DNA of 64,000 nucleotides from the NCBI GenBank assembly GCA_947502505.1, contig CANNAE010000001.1:1-64000 (forward strand), given 5' to 3'. A program made the position numbers and the translations under genes. The notes beneath the pieces are model-generated. The model was not told the origin of the DNA. It saw nothing but the letters and a program-made list of their open reading frames with translations, and did no database searches. Position 1 is the first letter of the stretch. Each line of letters begins with the position of its first letter. Below, one piece after another: positions 44,143-52,784 of the stretch. The DNA is from an uncultured Planococcus sp. GTDB lineage: Bacteria; Bacillota; Bacilli; Bacillales_A; Planococcaceae.

Positions 44143-44832
44143 ATGACATTTTGCAAAGAAATCCGGTTGAAATGTGCAGACCTATGGAACGCCAGTTTTG
44201 AACACCCATTCGTCAAAGGCATCGCGAAAGGCGATTTGCCGCTAGATGTCTTTAAATTTTATGTGATGCAAGACGCCTATTATTTGACCCATTTCGCGAA
44301 AGTCCAAGCAATCGGTGCCACAAAAGCGAAAGACCTCAAGACGACGCAATCATTCGCGCACCACGCGGAACAGACCTGTGCCGCAGAACTGGCACTCCAT
44401 GAATCGTTTATGGAATTGCTCGGGGTGACAGAAGATGACTGGAAGCTATTCGAACCTTCGCCGCATGCTTATGCGTACGTTTCGCATATGTACCGCTCAG
44501 CGGAAGGCGATTTGGCGGATGTGCTCGCGGCCTTGCTGCCATGCTATTGGCTGTATTACGAAATCGGCGAACGCTTGAAGAGCGCCACGCCTGAGGAACC
44601 GATTTTCCAGAAATGGATCGGCACATATGGTTCTGAATGGTTCGGGGAACTGGTGAATGAACAGATTGAACGCATGGACAGCCTGGCAGAAGGCTTGCCG
44701 GAAGAGCGGCTCAAGGAATTGAAGGCGCGCTTCATGAGAAGCAGCTATTATGAATGGCAGTTCTGGCAACAGGCGTGGACGATGGAAACCTGGGAGCTGC
44801 CTGAGAAAAAGGAGAGTGTCCGCCATGCTTAG
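44143..44832 (+). CDS. tenA: Aminopyrimidine aminohydrolase / thiaminase II
   Basis: A 229-residue TenA protein (B. subtilis TenA is 236). The catalytic Cys134 lies in LLPCYWLYYEIGERL, matching Cys135 of B. subtilis. Other signatures are HPFVKGIAKGDLPLDVFKFYVMQDAYYL and the C-terminal SSYYEWQFW. It hydrolyses degraded thiamin pyrimidines so that the pyrimidine can be re-used. ATG 44143 has AAAGGAGAG upstream; the frame from 44119 would begin in the terminator region. It is first in the riboswitch-controlled operon and overlaps thiM by 8 nt. Confidence 0.95.
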   Translation: MTFCKEIRLKCADLWNASFEHPFVKGIAKGDLPLDVFKFYVMQDAYYLTHFAKVQAIGATKAKDLKTTQSFAHHAEQTCAAELALHESFMELLGVTEDDWKLFEPSPHAYAYVSHMYRSAEGDLADVLAALLPCYWLYYEIGERLKSATPEEPIFQKWIGTYGSEWFGELVNEQIERMDSLAEGLPEERLKELKARFMRSSYYEWQFWQQAWTMETWELPEKKESVRHA

Positions 44833-45586
44833 GGAATTGCGCGCACGAAAACCTTTGATTCATTGCATCACCAATCACGTCGTCTCGAATTTCCAGGCGA
44901 ACGGCTTGCTTGCGCTCGGCGTCTCGCCGGTCATGGGCGACGAACAACAGGAAGTCGCAGAACTTACAGGGCACGCCGATGCCTTGTCACTCAATATCGG
45001 CACCATTACGGAGCGCTCTTTTGACAGCATGCTGATCGCGGGGCATGCTGCGATGGATAAAGGCATCCCGATTGTGTTGGATCCGGTCGGTGCCGGGGCG
45101 ACCGCTTACCGTTTACAAGCGGTGAAACGCTTGCTAACAGAACTCGATGTTACGCTTTTGCGCTGCAACGCCGGTGAACTGGCGGCCATTGCGGGAGCCG
45201 ACTGGCAAGCGCGCGGCGTTGATGCAGGAGAGGGGCAAGGAGATTTAGAGGCAATCGCCAAACAAGTGGCTGATGAATACCAAACAATTGTAGCGGCGAC
45301 TGGGACACGGGATCTCGTCACAGACGGAAACCGCACCGAGTATATTACAGGCGGCGATCCGCTGATGGCATCGGTTACTGGCATGGGCTGTTTGCTCAGT
45401 GCGGTGCTTGCCGCCTTCTTGACGGAGGAGGAAAGCAAACGGCTAGATGCAATCGCTTACGGCCTGCAATTTTACGCCAATGCCGGAAGCCGCGCGGCGA
45501 AAATCGCTTTGAATCCAGGAACCTTCCAAATCGGCTTTTTGGACGAACTATCGAAACGGCAGGAGGCAGTCATGTATGGAAACTAA
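44825..45586 (+). CDS. thiM: Hydroxyethylthiazole kinase
   Basis: A 253-residue ThiM. Motifs: PLIHCITNHVVSNFQANGLLALG near the N-terminus, DPVGAGATAYR (substrate and Mg site) and the ATP-site GGDPLMASVTGMGCLLSAV. It phosphorylates 5-(hydroxyethyl)-4-methylthiazole for thiamin salvage. The start ATG 44825 lies inside the end of tenA, with GGAGAG upstream; an earlier in-frame start at 44750 would fully overlap tenA. It is followed by thiD with an 11-nt overlap. Confidence 0.94.
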   Translation: MLRELRARKPLIHCITNHVVSNFQANGLLALGVSPVMGDEQQEVAELTGHADALSLNIGTITERSFDSMLIAGHAAMDKGIPIVLDPVGAGATAYRLQAVKRLLTELDVTLLRCNAGELAAIAGADWQARGVDAGEGQGDLEAIAKQVADEYQTIVAATGTRDLVTDGNRTEYITGGDPLMASVTGMGCLLSAVLAAFLTEEESKRLDAIAYGLQFYANAGSRAAKIALNPGTFQIGFLDELSKRQEAVMYGN

Positions 45587-46454
45587 AGCCCAAGTATTGA
45601 CGATTGCCGGATCTGATTCCGGCGGGGGAGCGGGCATACAGGCAGATTTGAAAAGCTTTCAGGAACTGGGCGTATTCGGCTGCTCGGCAATAACGGCAGT
45701 GACCGCCCAAAACACGCAAGGCGTCCACGGCATTTACCCGATGGACCGGCAAGCAGTCAAAGAGCAAATCGATGCGATCGGGAAGGATTTCGACATCCGC
45801 GCGCTCAAGACGGGCATGCTGTTTGATGCGGGAATCATCGAAGAAACCGCACAAGGCATCCAGCGCTACGGGTGGGAGCAGCTGGTCATCGACCCCGTGA
45901 TGATCGCGAAAGGCGGAGCTTCCTTGCTGCAGCAAGAAGCAGTCGAAGCGATCATATCGCTGCTCGTGCCGCTCGCTTCTATCATCACGCCCAATATCCC
46001 GGAAGCGGAAGTATTGAGTGGAATAGACATCACAGACGATGCATCACGCAGAAATGCGGCAGAAGCGATTTTATCGCTCGGCGCGGGAGCCGTCATCATT
46101 AAAGGCGGGCATAGTGCAGACCCTGACGTAGCGGAAGACTTTTATATAGACCAGCAAGGCAGGGTGATTTTACTGCGTTCGGAACGCCTCCAGACAAAAC
46201 AGACGCACGGCACGGGCTGCACATTTTCAGCAGCGCTGACGGCTGAACTCGGCAAAGGCAAACCAGTGGAAGAAGCATTATTCACAGCCAAGGAATTTAT
46301 CCAATCGGCGCTCGCGCATCCACTCGGCATTGGCCATGGACACGGCCCGACGCATCATGCGGCGTATAAAGAATCAAAGGAAAAGGAAGTGGTCCATCTT
46401 GTTCGGGAATCCAGCGATTTATTTTCTCATGGGTACGACAAACGCCGGTACTAA
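45576..46454 (+). CDS. thiD: Bifunctional hydroxymethylpyrimidine kinase/phosphomethylpyrimidine kinase
   Basis: A 292-residue ThiD. Motifs: AGSDSGGGAGIQADLKSFQELG (substrate-binding N-terminus), ITAVTAQNTQGV, DPVMIAKGG and the anion-hole/ATP segment QTHGTGCTFSAAL. It phosphorylates HMP and HMP-P. The start ATG 45576 has AGGAGG about 9 nt upstream. A PdxK-like activity cannot be excluded, but the operon supports ThiD. The 3' end overlaps the likely thiE start by 56 nt. Confidence 0.94.
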   Translation: METKAQVLTIAGSDSGGGAGIQADLKSFQELGVFGCSAITAVTAQNTQGVHGIYPMDRQAVKEQIDAIGKDFDIRALKTGMLFDAGIIEETAQGIQRYGWEQLVIDPVMIAKGGASLLQQEAVEAIISLLVPLASIITPNIPEAEVLSGIDITDDASRRNAAEAILSLGAGAVIIKGGHSADPDVAEDFYIDQQGRVILLRSERLQTKQTHGTGCTFSAALTAELGKGKPVEEALFTAKEFIQSALAHPLGIGHGHGPTHHAAYKESKEKEVVHLVRESSDLFSHGYDKRRY

Positions 46455-47046
46455 AAAGCCGCTCGCCTTGCTTGAAGAAGCGCTTCAAGGCGGCATCACG
46501 CATTTCCAACTGCGTGAAAAAGGGAATGGTGCACTCACGGGCGATGCGCTCGTAGAGTTCGCTGCCAACTGCAAAAGCCTATGTGGTGAATACAATGTCC
46601 CGATGTTTATCAATGATGATGTTGAGCTCGCCTGTACAATCGAAGCGGACGGCATCCATATCGGACAGGACGATATGGGCTGCGGCCAGGTAAGAAAGCG
46701 GATTGGCGCATCGATGGCTCTTGGAGTATCGGTGCATTCAGTCAAAGAAGCTAATGAAGCGCTGACTTGTGGCGCGACCTATCTTGGCATGGGGCCGATA
46801 TTCGGGACGCGCACGAAAAGCGATGCAAAACCGCCCGCCGGCGTCGCTGAAATCATTAAAGTGAAAACGCAATATCCGAATGTGCCAGTCATCGGCATCG
46901 GGGGCATCGAACCGGGCAATGCCGAAATGGTGTGGCGGGCAGGCGTGTCCGGCATTGCTATTATTTCCTCGATCGCGCAAGCTGAGGATGTGGCAGGGCA
47001 AATCGAGCGATTCAAGCAATCAATTCCGGGGAGGCGCGTCGGATGA
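46399..47046 (+). CDS. thiE: Thiamin-phosphate synthase
   Basis: A 215-residue ThiE, close to the usual size (B. subtilis 222). Motifs: THFQLREKGNGAL, VPMFINDDVELA, DGIHIGQDDM, LGVSVHSVKEA, YLGMGPIFGTRTK and VIGIGGIEPGNA. It joins the thiazole and pyrimidine phosphates to give thiamin phosphate. I place the start at TTG 46399, after aaaaggaag; the frame also contains an ATG at 46330, but that would extend the protein 23 residues beyond family length into an unrelated basic tract. It overlaps thiD and is coupled to the next gene (ATGA at 47043). Confidence 0.9.
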   Translation: MFGNPAIYFLMGTTNAGTKKPLALLEEALQGGITHFQLREKGNGALTGDALVEFAANCKSLCGEYNVPMFINDDVELACTIEADGIHIGQDDMGCGQVRKRIGASMALGVSVHSVKEANEALTCGATYLGMGPIFGTRTKSDAKPPAGVAEIIKVKTQYPNVPVIGIGGIEPGNAEMVWRAGVSGIAIISSIAQAEDVAGQIERFKQSIPGRRVG

Positions 47047-47531
47047 ATACGAGAAAACTGGTACTGATGGCGATGTTCGTGGCACTCGCTGTCGCCGGTT
47101 CCGCGTTCGTTTGGTTTCCGGCAGGCATTGCGCGAGCATATCCGGTCCAGCATGCCATCAATGTCATCGCAGCCGTCATTTTCGGCCCGGGACCCGCTGT
47201 GGCCATTGCGTTATTGACCGGCGCGGTTCGCGTGTTGACTGGGACCGGCTCCTTGCTCGCATTTCCAGGCGGCATGATCGGCGCCTTGCTTGCCGGGGTC
47301 TTTTACCGTTATAGCGGGCGAGTCGGTTTTGCGGCAGCCGGGGAAATTCTCGGCACCGGCATCCTCGCCTCGCTGGTCGCCGTGCCATATGCACGCGTAT
47401 TAATGGGAACAGAAGTCGGCGCCTTGTTCTTCATGCCGCCGTTTCTCGTATCGAGCATCAGCGGGGCAGTGCTCGGTGTCATACTGGTCTACCGTTTAGA
47501 AAAAACGAAAAGCAGTAAATTATTGGCATGA
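47043..47531 (+). CDS. thiW: ThiW, thiazole-specific ECF transporter S component
   Basis: A 162-residue membrane protein with five hydrophobic segments. It has the ThiW pattern: RKLVLMAMFVALAVAGSAFVWFP, then GIARAYPVQHAINVIAAVIFGPG, then AFPGGMIGALLAG. It would capture hydroxyethylthiazole and couple to shared ECF ATPase and T subunits encoded elsewhere. It overlaps thiE by 4 nt and is the last gene of the TPP-controlled operon. With ThiM and ThiD it makes a salvage route in place of de novo thiazole synthesis; ThiC, ThiG and ThiS are not in this window. Confidence 0.92.
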   Translation: MNTRKLVLMAMFVALAVAGSAFVWFPAGIARAYPVQHAINVIAAVIFGPGPAVAIALLTGAVRVLTGTGSLLAFPGGMIGALLAGVFYRYSGRVGFAAAGEILGTGILASLVAVPYARVLMGTEVGALFFMPPFLVSSISGAVLGVILVYRLEKTKSSKLLA

Positions 47532-47535
47532 CAAA

Positions 47536-47566
47536 CAAGGAGCGGCTTTATGAGCCGGTCCTTATT
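47536..47566 (+). terminator. Terminator of the thiamin operon
   Basis: Stem aagga-cggct / agccg-tcctt with one mismatch, short loop ttatg, followed by att. The T-tract is weak. Confidence 0.5.
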
Positions 47567-47596
47567 TACGTCTATAAATCCCTCTGCTTGAACTAA

Positions 47597-47624
47597 GAAA
47601 ACGATTATAGTATTATTAGTTTTC
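47597..47624. promoter_or_regulatory. Candidate TetR operator (autoregulation)
   Basis: GAAAAC at 47597-47602 and GTTTTC at 47619-47624 with an AT-rich centre, just upstream of the tetR-type gene and close to its SD. A related arrangement occurs before the MATE gene. Confidence 0.4.
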
Positions 47625-47641
47625 ATAAAGGGGGTTCGGCT

Positions 47642-48196
47642 GTGAAAAACCGGATAATCCAAGCATTTATCGAAGAAACCCGAAACAACGGCATTAAATT
47701 TACCATGGACGATTTGGCCAAACGGCTCGGCATCAGCAAGCGTACCCTGTATGAGAACTTTTCATCCAAGCTGGAAATCCTGGAAACTATTATCGACCAG
47801 GCATTTTCCGAGTACAATAGCCGCGCGCAAACGATCCGTGAAGATGAGGCACTCGATTTACAGGAGAAAATCCATCAGCTCATCGTCTTGATCCCGACAC
47901 ATAATGACTTTTTCGATTTGCGTGTCCTGGAGCAGTTGAAACGCTATTACCCGGAACAATGGCAGCGCGTCGACCGGGAAATGAACCAATGGGATGACTT
48001 GAAACAATTGCTCGAAGAAGGCATGGACACCGGATTGATCAAACGCCAAAACATCGATTTATTGATGAAAATGATTTTGAATGTCGTCAATATTTCCTTG
48101 GATCAGCAATTCTTCTCAGAGCAAAGCATCTCCATCAAGGAAGCGGTCGAAACGATGAGCGAATTATTATTGGACGGATTCGTCAAAAACGAATAG
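47642..48196 (+). CDS. TetR/AcrR family transcriptional regulator
   Basis: A 184-residue TetR-type repressor. The N-terminal helix-turn-helix lies at about residues 14-50 (GIKFTMDDLAKRLGISKRTLYENFSSKLEILETII). The C-terminal ligand domain is diverse, as usual. The GTG 47642 start follows AAAGGGGG. It is 100 bp upstream of a MATE efflux gene in the same direction, with inverted repeats in front of both genes, so local control of that efflux pump is likely. A small terminator-like hairpin separates the two. Confidence 0.85.
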   Translation: MKNRIIQAFIEETRNNGIKFTMDDLAKRLGISKRTLYENFSSKLEILETIIDQAFSEYNSRAQTIREDEALDLQEKIHQLIVLIPTHNDFFDLRVLEQLKRYYPEQWQRVDREMNQWDDLKQLLEEGMDTGLIKRQNIDLLMKMILNVVNISLDQQFFSEQSISIKEAVETMSELLLDGFVKNE

Positions 48197-48200
48197 GAAA

Positions 48201-48230
48201 AATGCTGGCTACTCAAAGCCAGTATTTCTT
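48201..48230 (+). terminator. Hairpin between the tetR and MATE genes
   Basis: Arms aatgctggct / agccagtatt, loop actcaa, followed by tctt. Weak T-tract; may attenuate readthrough. Confidence 0.5.
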
Positions 48231-48233
48231 CGG

Positions 48234-48269
48234 ACTGAAAAAACTTAAAAAACAAAAATAGTTTTCAGT
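48234..48269. promoter_or_regulatory. Candidate operator before the MATE gene
   Basis: Imperfect inverted repeat actgaaaaaact ... agttttcagt spaced by about 14 nt, in the MATE promoter region. The half-site motif (GAAAA/TTTTC) resembles the one upstream of the TetR gene. Confidence 0.4.
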
Positions 48270-48296
48270 GTTTTGGAAGCTAGGAGGTAGTTCAAC

Positions 48297-49661
48297 ATGG
48301 CAAAAGCAATAGTTCATCGTCTAGATACGGAATCCGTCGGCAAGGCATTCGTCCGCTATTTGGTGCCATCGACCATCGGCATGCTGCTGATGGCGATCAA
48401 TATTGTCGCTGATGGGATCATGGTCGGCAACCGATTGGGACCGGTCGCACTGGGCGGTGTCGGCATCGCAGCCCCGGTCTATACTTTATTCGTCGCGATG
48501 TCGCTATGGCTAGGCATCGGCGGCGCCACAAGGTTTTCTGCTCTGATGGGCGCGAAGCGGGAAGGCGAAGCGCGCGTCGTGTTCTCGCATGCGATGGCAT
48601 CGATTTTTGTGGTCACATTGATCATCGGCTTGGTGGCATTTCCGTTTCGCACCGAACTTGCCTATGTACTCGGTGCCAATGCGGACACCTTTCCATACGT
48701 TTCCGATTATCTGTACTTGATGCTGCTGTTCGGCTTTGTCTTCACGATGGAAAATGCCCTCAGCATCATGGTACGCAATGACGGCAGCCCGAACCTTGCG
48801 ATGGTGTCGCTTGTCACAACTTCCTTATTGAACATCGGCTTGAATTACCTGTTCTTGTTCGTTCTGGATTTTGGCGTCAAAGGGGCGGCAGCTGCGACTT
48901 TGCTCGCCGCATTTGTTGGCATGCTGGTCTTGTGCACGCATTTTTTCAAAAAGGGCAATCAATTGCGCTTTGTGCGGTTCAAGCCCAACCGCAAATTGCT
49001 CCTGCTGATTCTCGTCATCGGCTTCCCGAGCTTCTTGGCGGAAGTCGGCATGTCGGTATTCACCATCTCGCATAATAATGTCTTTGAGCGACTGGCGGGA
49101 ACGGAAGGCGTTGCGGCATTTGCGATCCTCAATTATGTGCACAGCGTCATGCTGCTCGCATTTCTCGGCATGGGCTCAGCTATCCAGCCGCTGGTCAGTT
49201 ATTATAGCGGGGCGAAAGACCAGGCGAAGATCAAGAAGACGCTGCAACTGGCGATCGGGACGGCATTCGTGGCAGGCTTGCTGTTTTTCGTCTTCGGTCA
49301 ATTCTTTGCCGCCGCCATCGTCAGCGTTTTCGGGGATTTCCCGGATGCTGTCATGGAACTTGCGACTTCCGGCATCCAGCTGTTCTTTATTGCATATTTG
49401 TTCATGGGCACGAATTTTGTCATGATGACGTATTATCAATCGACCGGCGAAATCCGTATGGCGACGTGGATCACCGCGGCGCGTGAAATCATCGTGCTGT
49501 TGATTTTACTGAGCATCTTGCCGGTGTTTTTCGGCGTGACGGGCGCATGGCTGGCCATTCCTCTATCGGAATTGATTGTGCTATCGACGATCGCTTATTA
49601 TCAAATGAAGCAGAAAAAGAAAACACGGTTTCGTGCAGATGGGACAGCACAGTATAAATAA
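48297..49661 (+). CDS. MATE family efflux transporter
   Basis: A 454-residue protein with 12 predicted membrane segments in two MatE halves. Typical features: VPSTIGMLLMAINIVADGIMVGNRLGP in the first half, and FGVTGAWLAIPLSELIVL near the end. Na+ or H+ driven export of cationic drugs is the family role. The SD AGGAGG precedes ATG 48297. A TetR regulator lies upstream, and inverted-repeat candidates precede both genes. The substrate is unknown. Confidence 0.9.
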   Translation: MAKAIVHRLDTESVGKAFVRYLVPSTIGMLLMAINIVADGIMVGNRLGPVALGGVGIAAPVYTLFVAMSLWLGIGGATRFSALMGAKREGEARVVFSHAMASIFVVTLIIGLVAFPFRTELAYVLGANADTFPYVSDYLYLMLLFGFVFTMENALSIMVRNDGSPNLAMVSLVTTSLLNIGLNYLFLFVLDFGVKGAAAATLLAAFVGMLVLCTHFFKKGNQLRFVRFKPNRKLLLLILVIGFPSFLAEVGMSVFTISHNNVFERLAGTEGVAAFAILNYVHSVMLLAFLGMGSAIQPLVSYYSGAKDQAKIKKTLQLAIGTAFVAGLLFFVFGQFFAAAIVSVFGDFPDAVMELATSGIQLFFIAYLFMGTNFVMMTYYQSTGEIRMATWITAAREIIVLLILLSILPVFFGVTGAWLAIPLSELIVLSTIAYYQMKQKKKTRFRADGTAQYK

Positions 49662-49692
49662 GGGACTCTAAAACTGTCAGGGGAAGATATAG

Positions 49693-50241
49693 ATGCAATT
49701 AGAAAAACAGCTGTTTCAAGTGAAAGGCTTGGATTATTGCATTCGAAGTGCGGAAATCCAAGACGCAGCCCAACTGGAGAAAGTGCGGTTGCAGGTTGAT
49801 GGCGAGACGGAAAATATGGACCGTGAACGCGGAGAAGCTTATCTGGACGAAGCGGCGTTTAAATGGCTTATCCAGGAGGATGCAAAAAGCAGCCGGAATT
49901 TGTTTTTAGTGGCCGAAGCAGACGGCCAGATTGCCGGGTTTTCCAGATGCGAAGGCAGTCCATTAAAACGAAGCGCACATCAAGTGGAGTTCGGCGTCGG
50001 GGTGCTCAAACAGTATTGGGGTTATCGTATCGGCCGCAAACTCTTGGAGTCATCGATCGAGTGGGCGGATGGCCAAGGGATCAAGAAGATAAGCTTAAAA
50101 GTGCTTGAAAGCAATGAAAAAGCGATAGAGCTGTATAAACAATGCGGTTTTAAAGTGGAAGGCACGCTGAAAATGGACAAGCGCTTAGCGGATGGAAACT
50201 ATTACGATACTGTAGTGATGGGGCGAATACACAAATTATAG
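49693..50241 (+). CDS. GNAT family N-acetyltransferase
   Basis: A 182-residue GNAT. Acetyl-CoA loop region: FGVGVLKQYWGYRIGRKLLESSIEWADGQGIKKISLKVLESNEKAIELYKQCGFKVEG, which is the YhhY/SpeG-like pattern. ATG 49693 follows caggggaag. It probably acetylates an amine or amino acid; the substrate cannot be read. Only about 30 bp separate it from the MATE gene upstream, so co-transcription is possible. It ends at a bidirectional terminator. Confidence 0.85.
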   Translation: MQLEKQLFQVKGLDYCIRSAEIQDAAQLEKVRLQVDGETENMDRERGEAYLDEAAFKWLIQEDAKSSRNLFLVAEADGQIAGFSRCEGSPLKRSAHQVEFGVGVLKQYWGYRIGRKLLESSIEWADGQGIKKISLKVLESNEKAIELYKQCGFKVEGTLKMDKRLADGNYYDTVVMGRIHKL

Positions 50242-50250
50242 GGCCATAAG

Positions 50251-50291
50251 AAAAGACCGTGTTTACGCGAAGTCGCAAATACGGTCTTTTT
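50251..50291. terminator. Bidirectional terminator between convergent genes
   Basis: Arms aaaagaccgt / acggtctttt around a central gcgaagtcgc region, with A- and T-runs on the two sides. It serves the GNAT gene (+) and the methyltransferase gene (-). Confidence 0.75.
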
Positions 50292-51044
50292 TTATTTCCG
50301 TGCTTTAATAATAAAAGTCGTGGGGAATTTCTGTGCTTTATAAAGCGAGTAATAGCGGTCTGATACTTCCGCGTTTGTTTCCTTCAAGTCATGCGGAACA
50401 TCCGGCTCGACCACTTGCTCGATGGAAAATCCGGCTTTCACCAGAGCATTCAAATACGTGCTGAATTTGCGCTTAGGAATCGTCATCGGTGCGTCTTCGC
50501 CTTTGAAATTGGCGTAATGAATGCTGCCTTCGTCCTGATAGGAGCTGTCTAGTGATAGGTGCCCATCCTCGTTTTTCAAATGGGCATAGAGCGGGTGGTC
50601 CCAACTGAAGATGAAGGTTCCGCCAGGCCGCAAATAGGAATAGATCAATTCGAAGGTCCGGTCGAGATCAAGCGTCCAGCCGATTGCATAAATCGAGTAG
50701 ACGATATCGAAATAGGCTTCCGGCAGCCCAATATCTTCTTCCATTGCGGCGCAATAGAGCTGGGCGTCTAGCCCGGTCAAGGTCTCATGCGCACGCTCGA
50801 TTTGGCGTTCGGATATATCCACGCCCCAAATATCTTTAGCGCCTTGCCCGTTCATATAAAGCAGCGAATGGCCGCTTCCACAGCCGATATCGAGCACATT
50901 TTTGCCTTCTATGGAATCGAATAGCTTCAATTCCTCCTCGCTTTGCGTAAATGGGCCGTAGCCAGGCAGCGCATCGACGCCGTTGAAATGTTCAGCAACC
51001 GTGTCCCAGCTTGTGCGGTTTTGTTTCAGAATTTCTATATTCAC
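50292..51044 (-). CDS. Class I SAM-dependent methyltransferase
   Basis: A 250-residue methyltransferase. SAM motif I is VLDIGCGSGHSLLYM, an acidic residue ends the next strand (IWGVDIS), and a motif II-like segment is FDIVYSIYAIGW. GTG 51044 has AGGAGGGG upstream. The protein is of the broad Methyltransf_11/25 type; the substrate is unknown. It is convergent with the GNAT gene and divergent from the SRPBCC gene. Confidence 0.85.
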   Translation of the reverse strand: MNIEILKQNRTSWDTVAEHFNGVDALPGYGPFTQSEEELKLFDSIEGKNVLDIGCGSGHSLLYMNGQGAKDIWGVDISERQIERAHETLTGLDAQLYCAAMEEDIGLPEAYFDIVYSIYAIGWTLDLDRTFELIYSYLRPGGTFIFSWDHPLYAHLKNEDGHLSLDSSYQDEGSIHYANFKGEDAPMTIPKRKFSTYLNALVKAGFSIEQVVEPDVPHDLKETNAEVSDRYYSLYKAQKFPTTFIIKARK

Positions 51045-51185
51045 TTAAACCCCTCCTGTTCTTTAATCATTCTCGTAACTGCTGGCCGATTCCTTCTTGT
51101 GTGGATGGCTGTGAGGAATAATGGCCCCGGGCACAGGGTATTGAAAAGTAATAAGCTGCAAGCAGCAAGGAAAAGAGGGGACGGC

Positions 51186-51638
51186 ATGCCGAAGATAGTC
51201 CATGAAACGTATATTGAAGCACCAATCGAGCGCTGTTTCGATTTGGCCAGGAGCATTGAAGTGCACATTGAAACCGTCTCGAAAACGAATGAGCGTGCCA
51301 TTGCCGGGACCACGAGCGGCATGATGGAACTCGGTGACTGGGTGACGTGGAAAGCGACGCATCTGGGTGTCCGCCAAAAGCTCACATCCAAAATCACCGA
51401 AATGGAGCGGCCGTATCGTTTCAGCGACGAAATGGTCAAAGGCGCTTTTCATTCTTTTCATCATACCCATGAATTCACAGAAAGCGGCAGCGGCACCTTG
51501 ATGGTAGATTGGTTTGTCTACCGCGCGCCGTTAGGGTTCATCGGAAAGCTCGCCGATAAATTATTTCTCGAACGCCATATGGAGGAATTCCTATCGACAC
51601 GCGCCGCAGAGCTGAAGCGCATCGCAGAAAGCCGCTAA
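51186..51638 (+). CDS. SRPBCC family protein
   Basis: A 150-residue START/SRPBCC-fold protein (polyketide cyclase/dehydrase-like). N-terminus MPKIVHETYIEAPIERCFDLARSIEVH, then GDWVTWKATHLGVRQKLTSKI and FHHTHEFTESGSGTLMVD. Such proteins bind hydrophobic ligands, often without known function. The start ATG 51186 has AAAGAGGGG upstream; the same frame extends to 50943 but that part would run through the upstream promoter region. A strong terminator follows. Confidence 0.8.
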   Translation: MPKIVHETYIEAPIERCFDLARSIEVHIETVSKTNERAIAGTTSGMMELGDWVTWKATHLGVRQKLTSKITEMERPYRFSDEMVKGAFHSFHHTHEFTESGSGTLMVDWFVYRAPLGFIGKLADKLFLERHMEEFLSTRAAELKRIAESR

Positions 51639-51652
51639 GCGCGAATGAACCT

Positions 51653-51697
51653 AAAAGAACATCCATCTGCCGATTGTGCAAATGGATGTTCTTTTGG
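51653..51697. terminator. Bidirectional terminator after the SRPBCC gene
   Basis: Arms aaaagaacatccat / atggatgttctttt with an additional ctgc/gca pairing. It serves the SRPBCC gene (+) and the RsbR-like gene (-). Confidence 0.85.
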
Positions 51698-51701
51698 CTT
51701 G

Positions 51702-52550
51702 TTATTTTTGGTTAAACTCCAATTTATGATAACGCAAAGCCTGGTCTAATTTATTGTAGACATCGATTTCACCGAAATTAACGCCCAATTGGATAGCGGT
51801 CTGGGCGATTTCTGGGCTGATGCCCGCAATGGCCGTGCGTACGCCGATGATTTTCAAGCCTTCGATCAACTGGAAAATCTGGTGGGCGACCATCGTATCG
51901 ATGATCGGCACTCCGGATAAGTCGATGAACAGGCGCTCAATCGATTTTTCGTGGCATTGCTGCAAAACTTTTTCGAAGACGATTTTGGCGCGGTATGTGT
52001 TGATCTCGCCAATCAATGGAAGCAATCCGCTATCTTTGGAAAGCAAGATGACCGGTGCGCTCATCTCGACGATCATTTCCTGCTGTGCATTCAACCGGCG
52101 CTCTGCCGCTTTTGTATTTTGGTCGATGAATTCGAGGATGATCGTATTGATCGTATCGACGACGTATTGATTCCACGCATTCAACTGCGCGTGGGAAACG
52201 GTTTCTTCCTGTAATACAGCGAACTCTTCGATTAACTCCAAATACTGCTTTTGTGTCCGGAAAAATTCCTTGATGACGGAATTGAAAGGCGTGGATAAAT
52301 GCGCTTCGTCATTGGCGACACTCAGCACCCATTCCCGGAAGATGTCGATGCATTCAGCTTCGTCTTTGCCAAATGCCGAACAGAACAATTGATGGAAATC
52401 CTGGTTTTGCTGCTTTAGTTTGTCGATAGCTTGGGGTTCGGTTTCAGCGTAGACACCGCCGCTGGTTTTGTCTAATGTGGAATACCATTGTTCGGTCAGC
52501 CCTTTAGACTTTTCGCGCAAAAAATTTTGCAACTCGTTATTTTTGAACAT
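51702..52550 (-). CDS. RsbR-like STAS domain protein
   Basis: A 282-residue protein. The N-terminal part is a non-haem-globin-like helical domain (residues about 1-140), and the C-terminal part a STAS domain (about 160-280) with LFIDLSGVPIIDTMVAHQIFQLI and GVRTAIAGISPEIAQTAIQLG. This is the RsbR co-antagonist layout of the stressosome, which controls SigB or other outputs. ATG 52550 has GAGGAG upstream; the frame to 52577 would begin before the SD. No RsbS, RsbT or SigB genes are adjacent, so it is an orphan paralogue (RsbRB/RsbRD-like) here. Confidence 0.85.
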   Translation of the reverse strand: MFKNNELQNFLREKSKGLTEQWYSTLDKTSGGVYAETEPQAIDKLKQQNQDFHQLFCSAFGKDEAECIDIFREWVLSVANDEAHLSTPFNSVIKEFFRTQKQYLELIEEFAVLQEETVSHAQLNAWNQYVVDTINTIILEFIDQNTKAAERRLNAQQEMIVEMSAPVILLSKDSGLLPLIGEINTYRAKIVFEKVLQQCHEKSIERLFIDLSGVPIIDTMVAHQIFQLIEGLKIIGVRTAIAGISPEIAQTAIQLGVNFGEIDVYNKLDQALRYHKLEFNQK

Positions 52551-52654
52551 GCTGTTTTCTCCTCGCTTAATGGGCATTGTAAGTTATCCTGAAATACGTT
52601 TACCGCTTTATCATATAATAAGTGAAAAAAATATGCACGATTCGGCCATAGAGA

Positions 52655-52685
52655 AAACCGGCAGCCTAGGACAGGCTGCCGGTTT
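52655..52685. terminator. Hairpin terminator downstream of the beta-helix lipoprotein gene
   Basis: Perfect arms aaaccggcagcct / aggctgccggttt with a 5-nt loop aggac. On the minus strand it is followed by tttctc. Part of its sequence (loop and right arm) is repeated at about 52918-52941 on the far side of a repeat insertion. Confidence 0.6.
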
Positions 52686-52784
52686 ATAGAATATTGAAGA
52701 AGTCAGTAATCCGCGATGAATTTAATTGGAAAGACTTTTTCGACATTCAAGAGTCAATGATCTCTCTAAGTATTTGGAGAAGCG

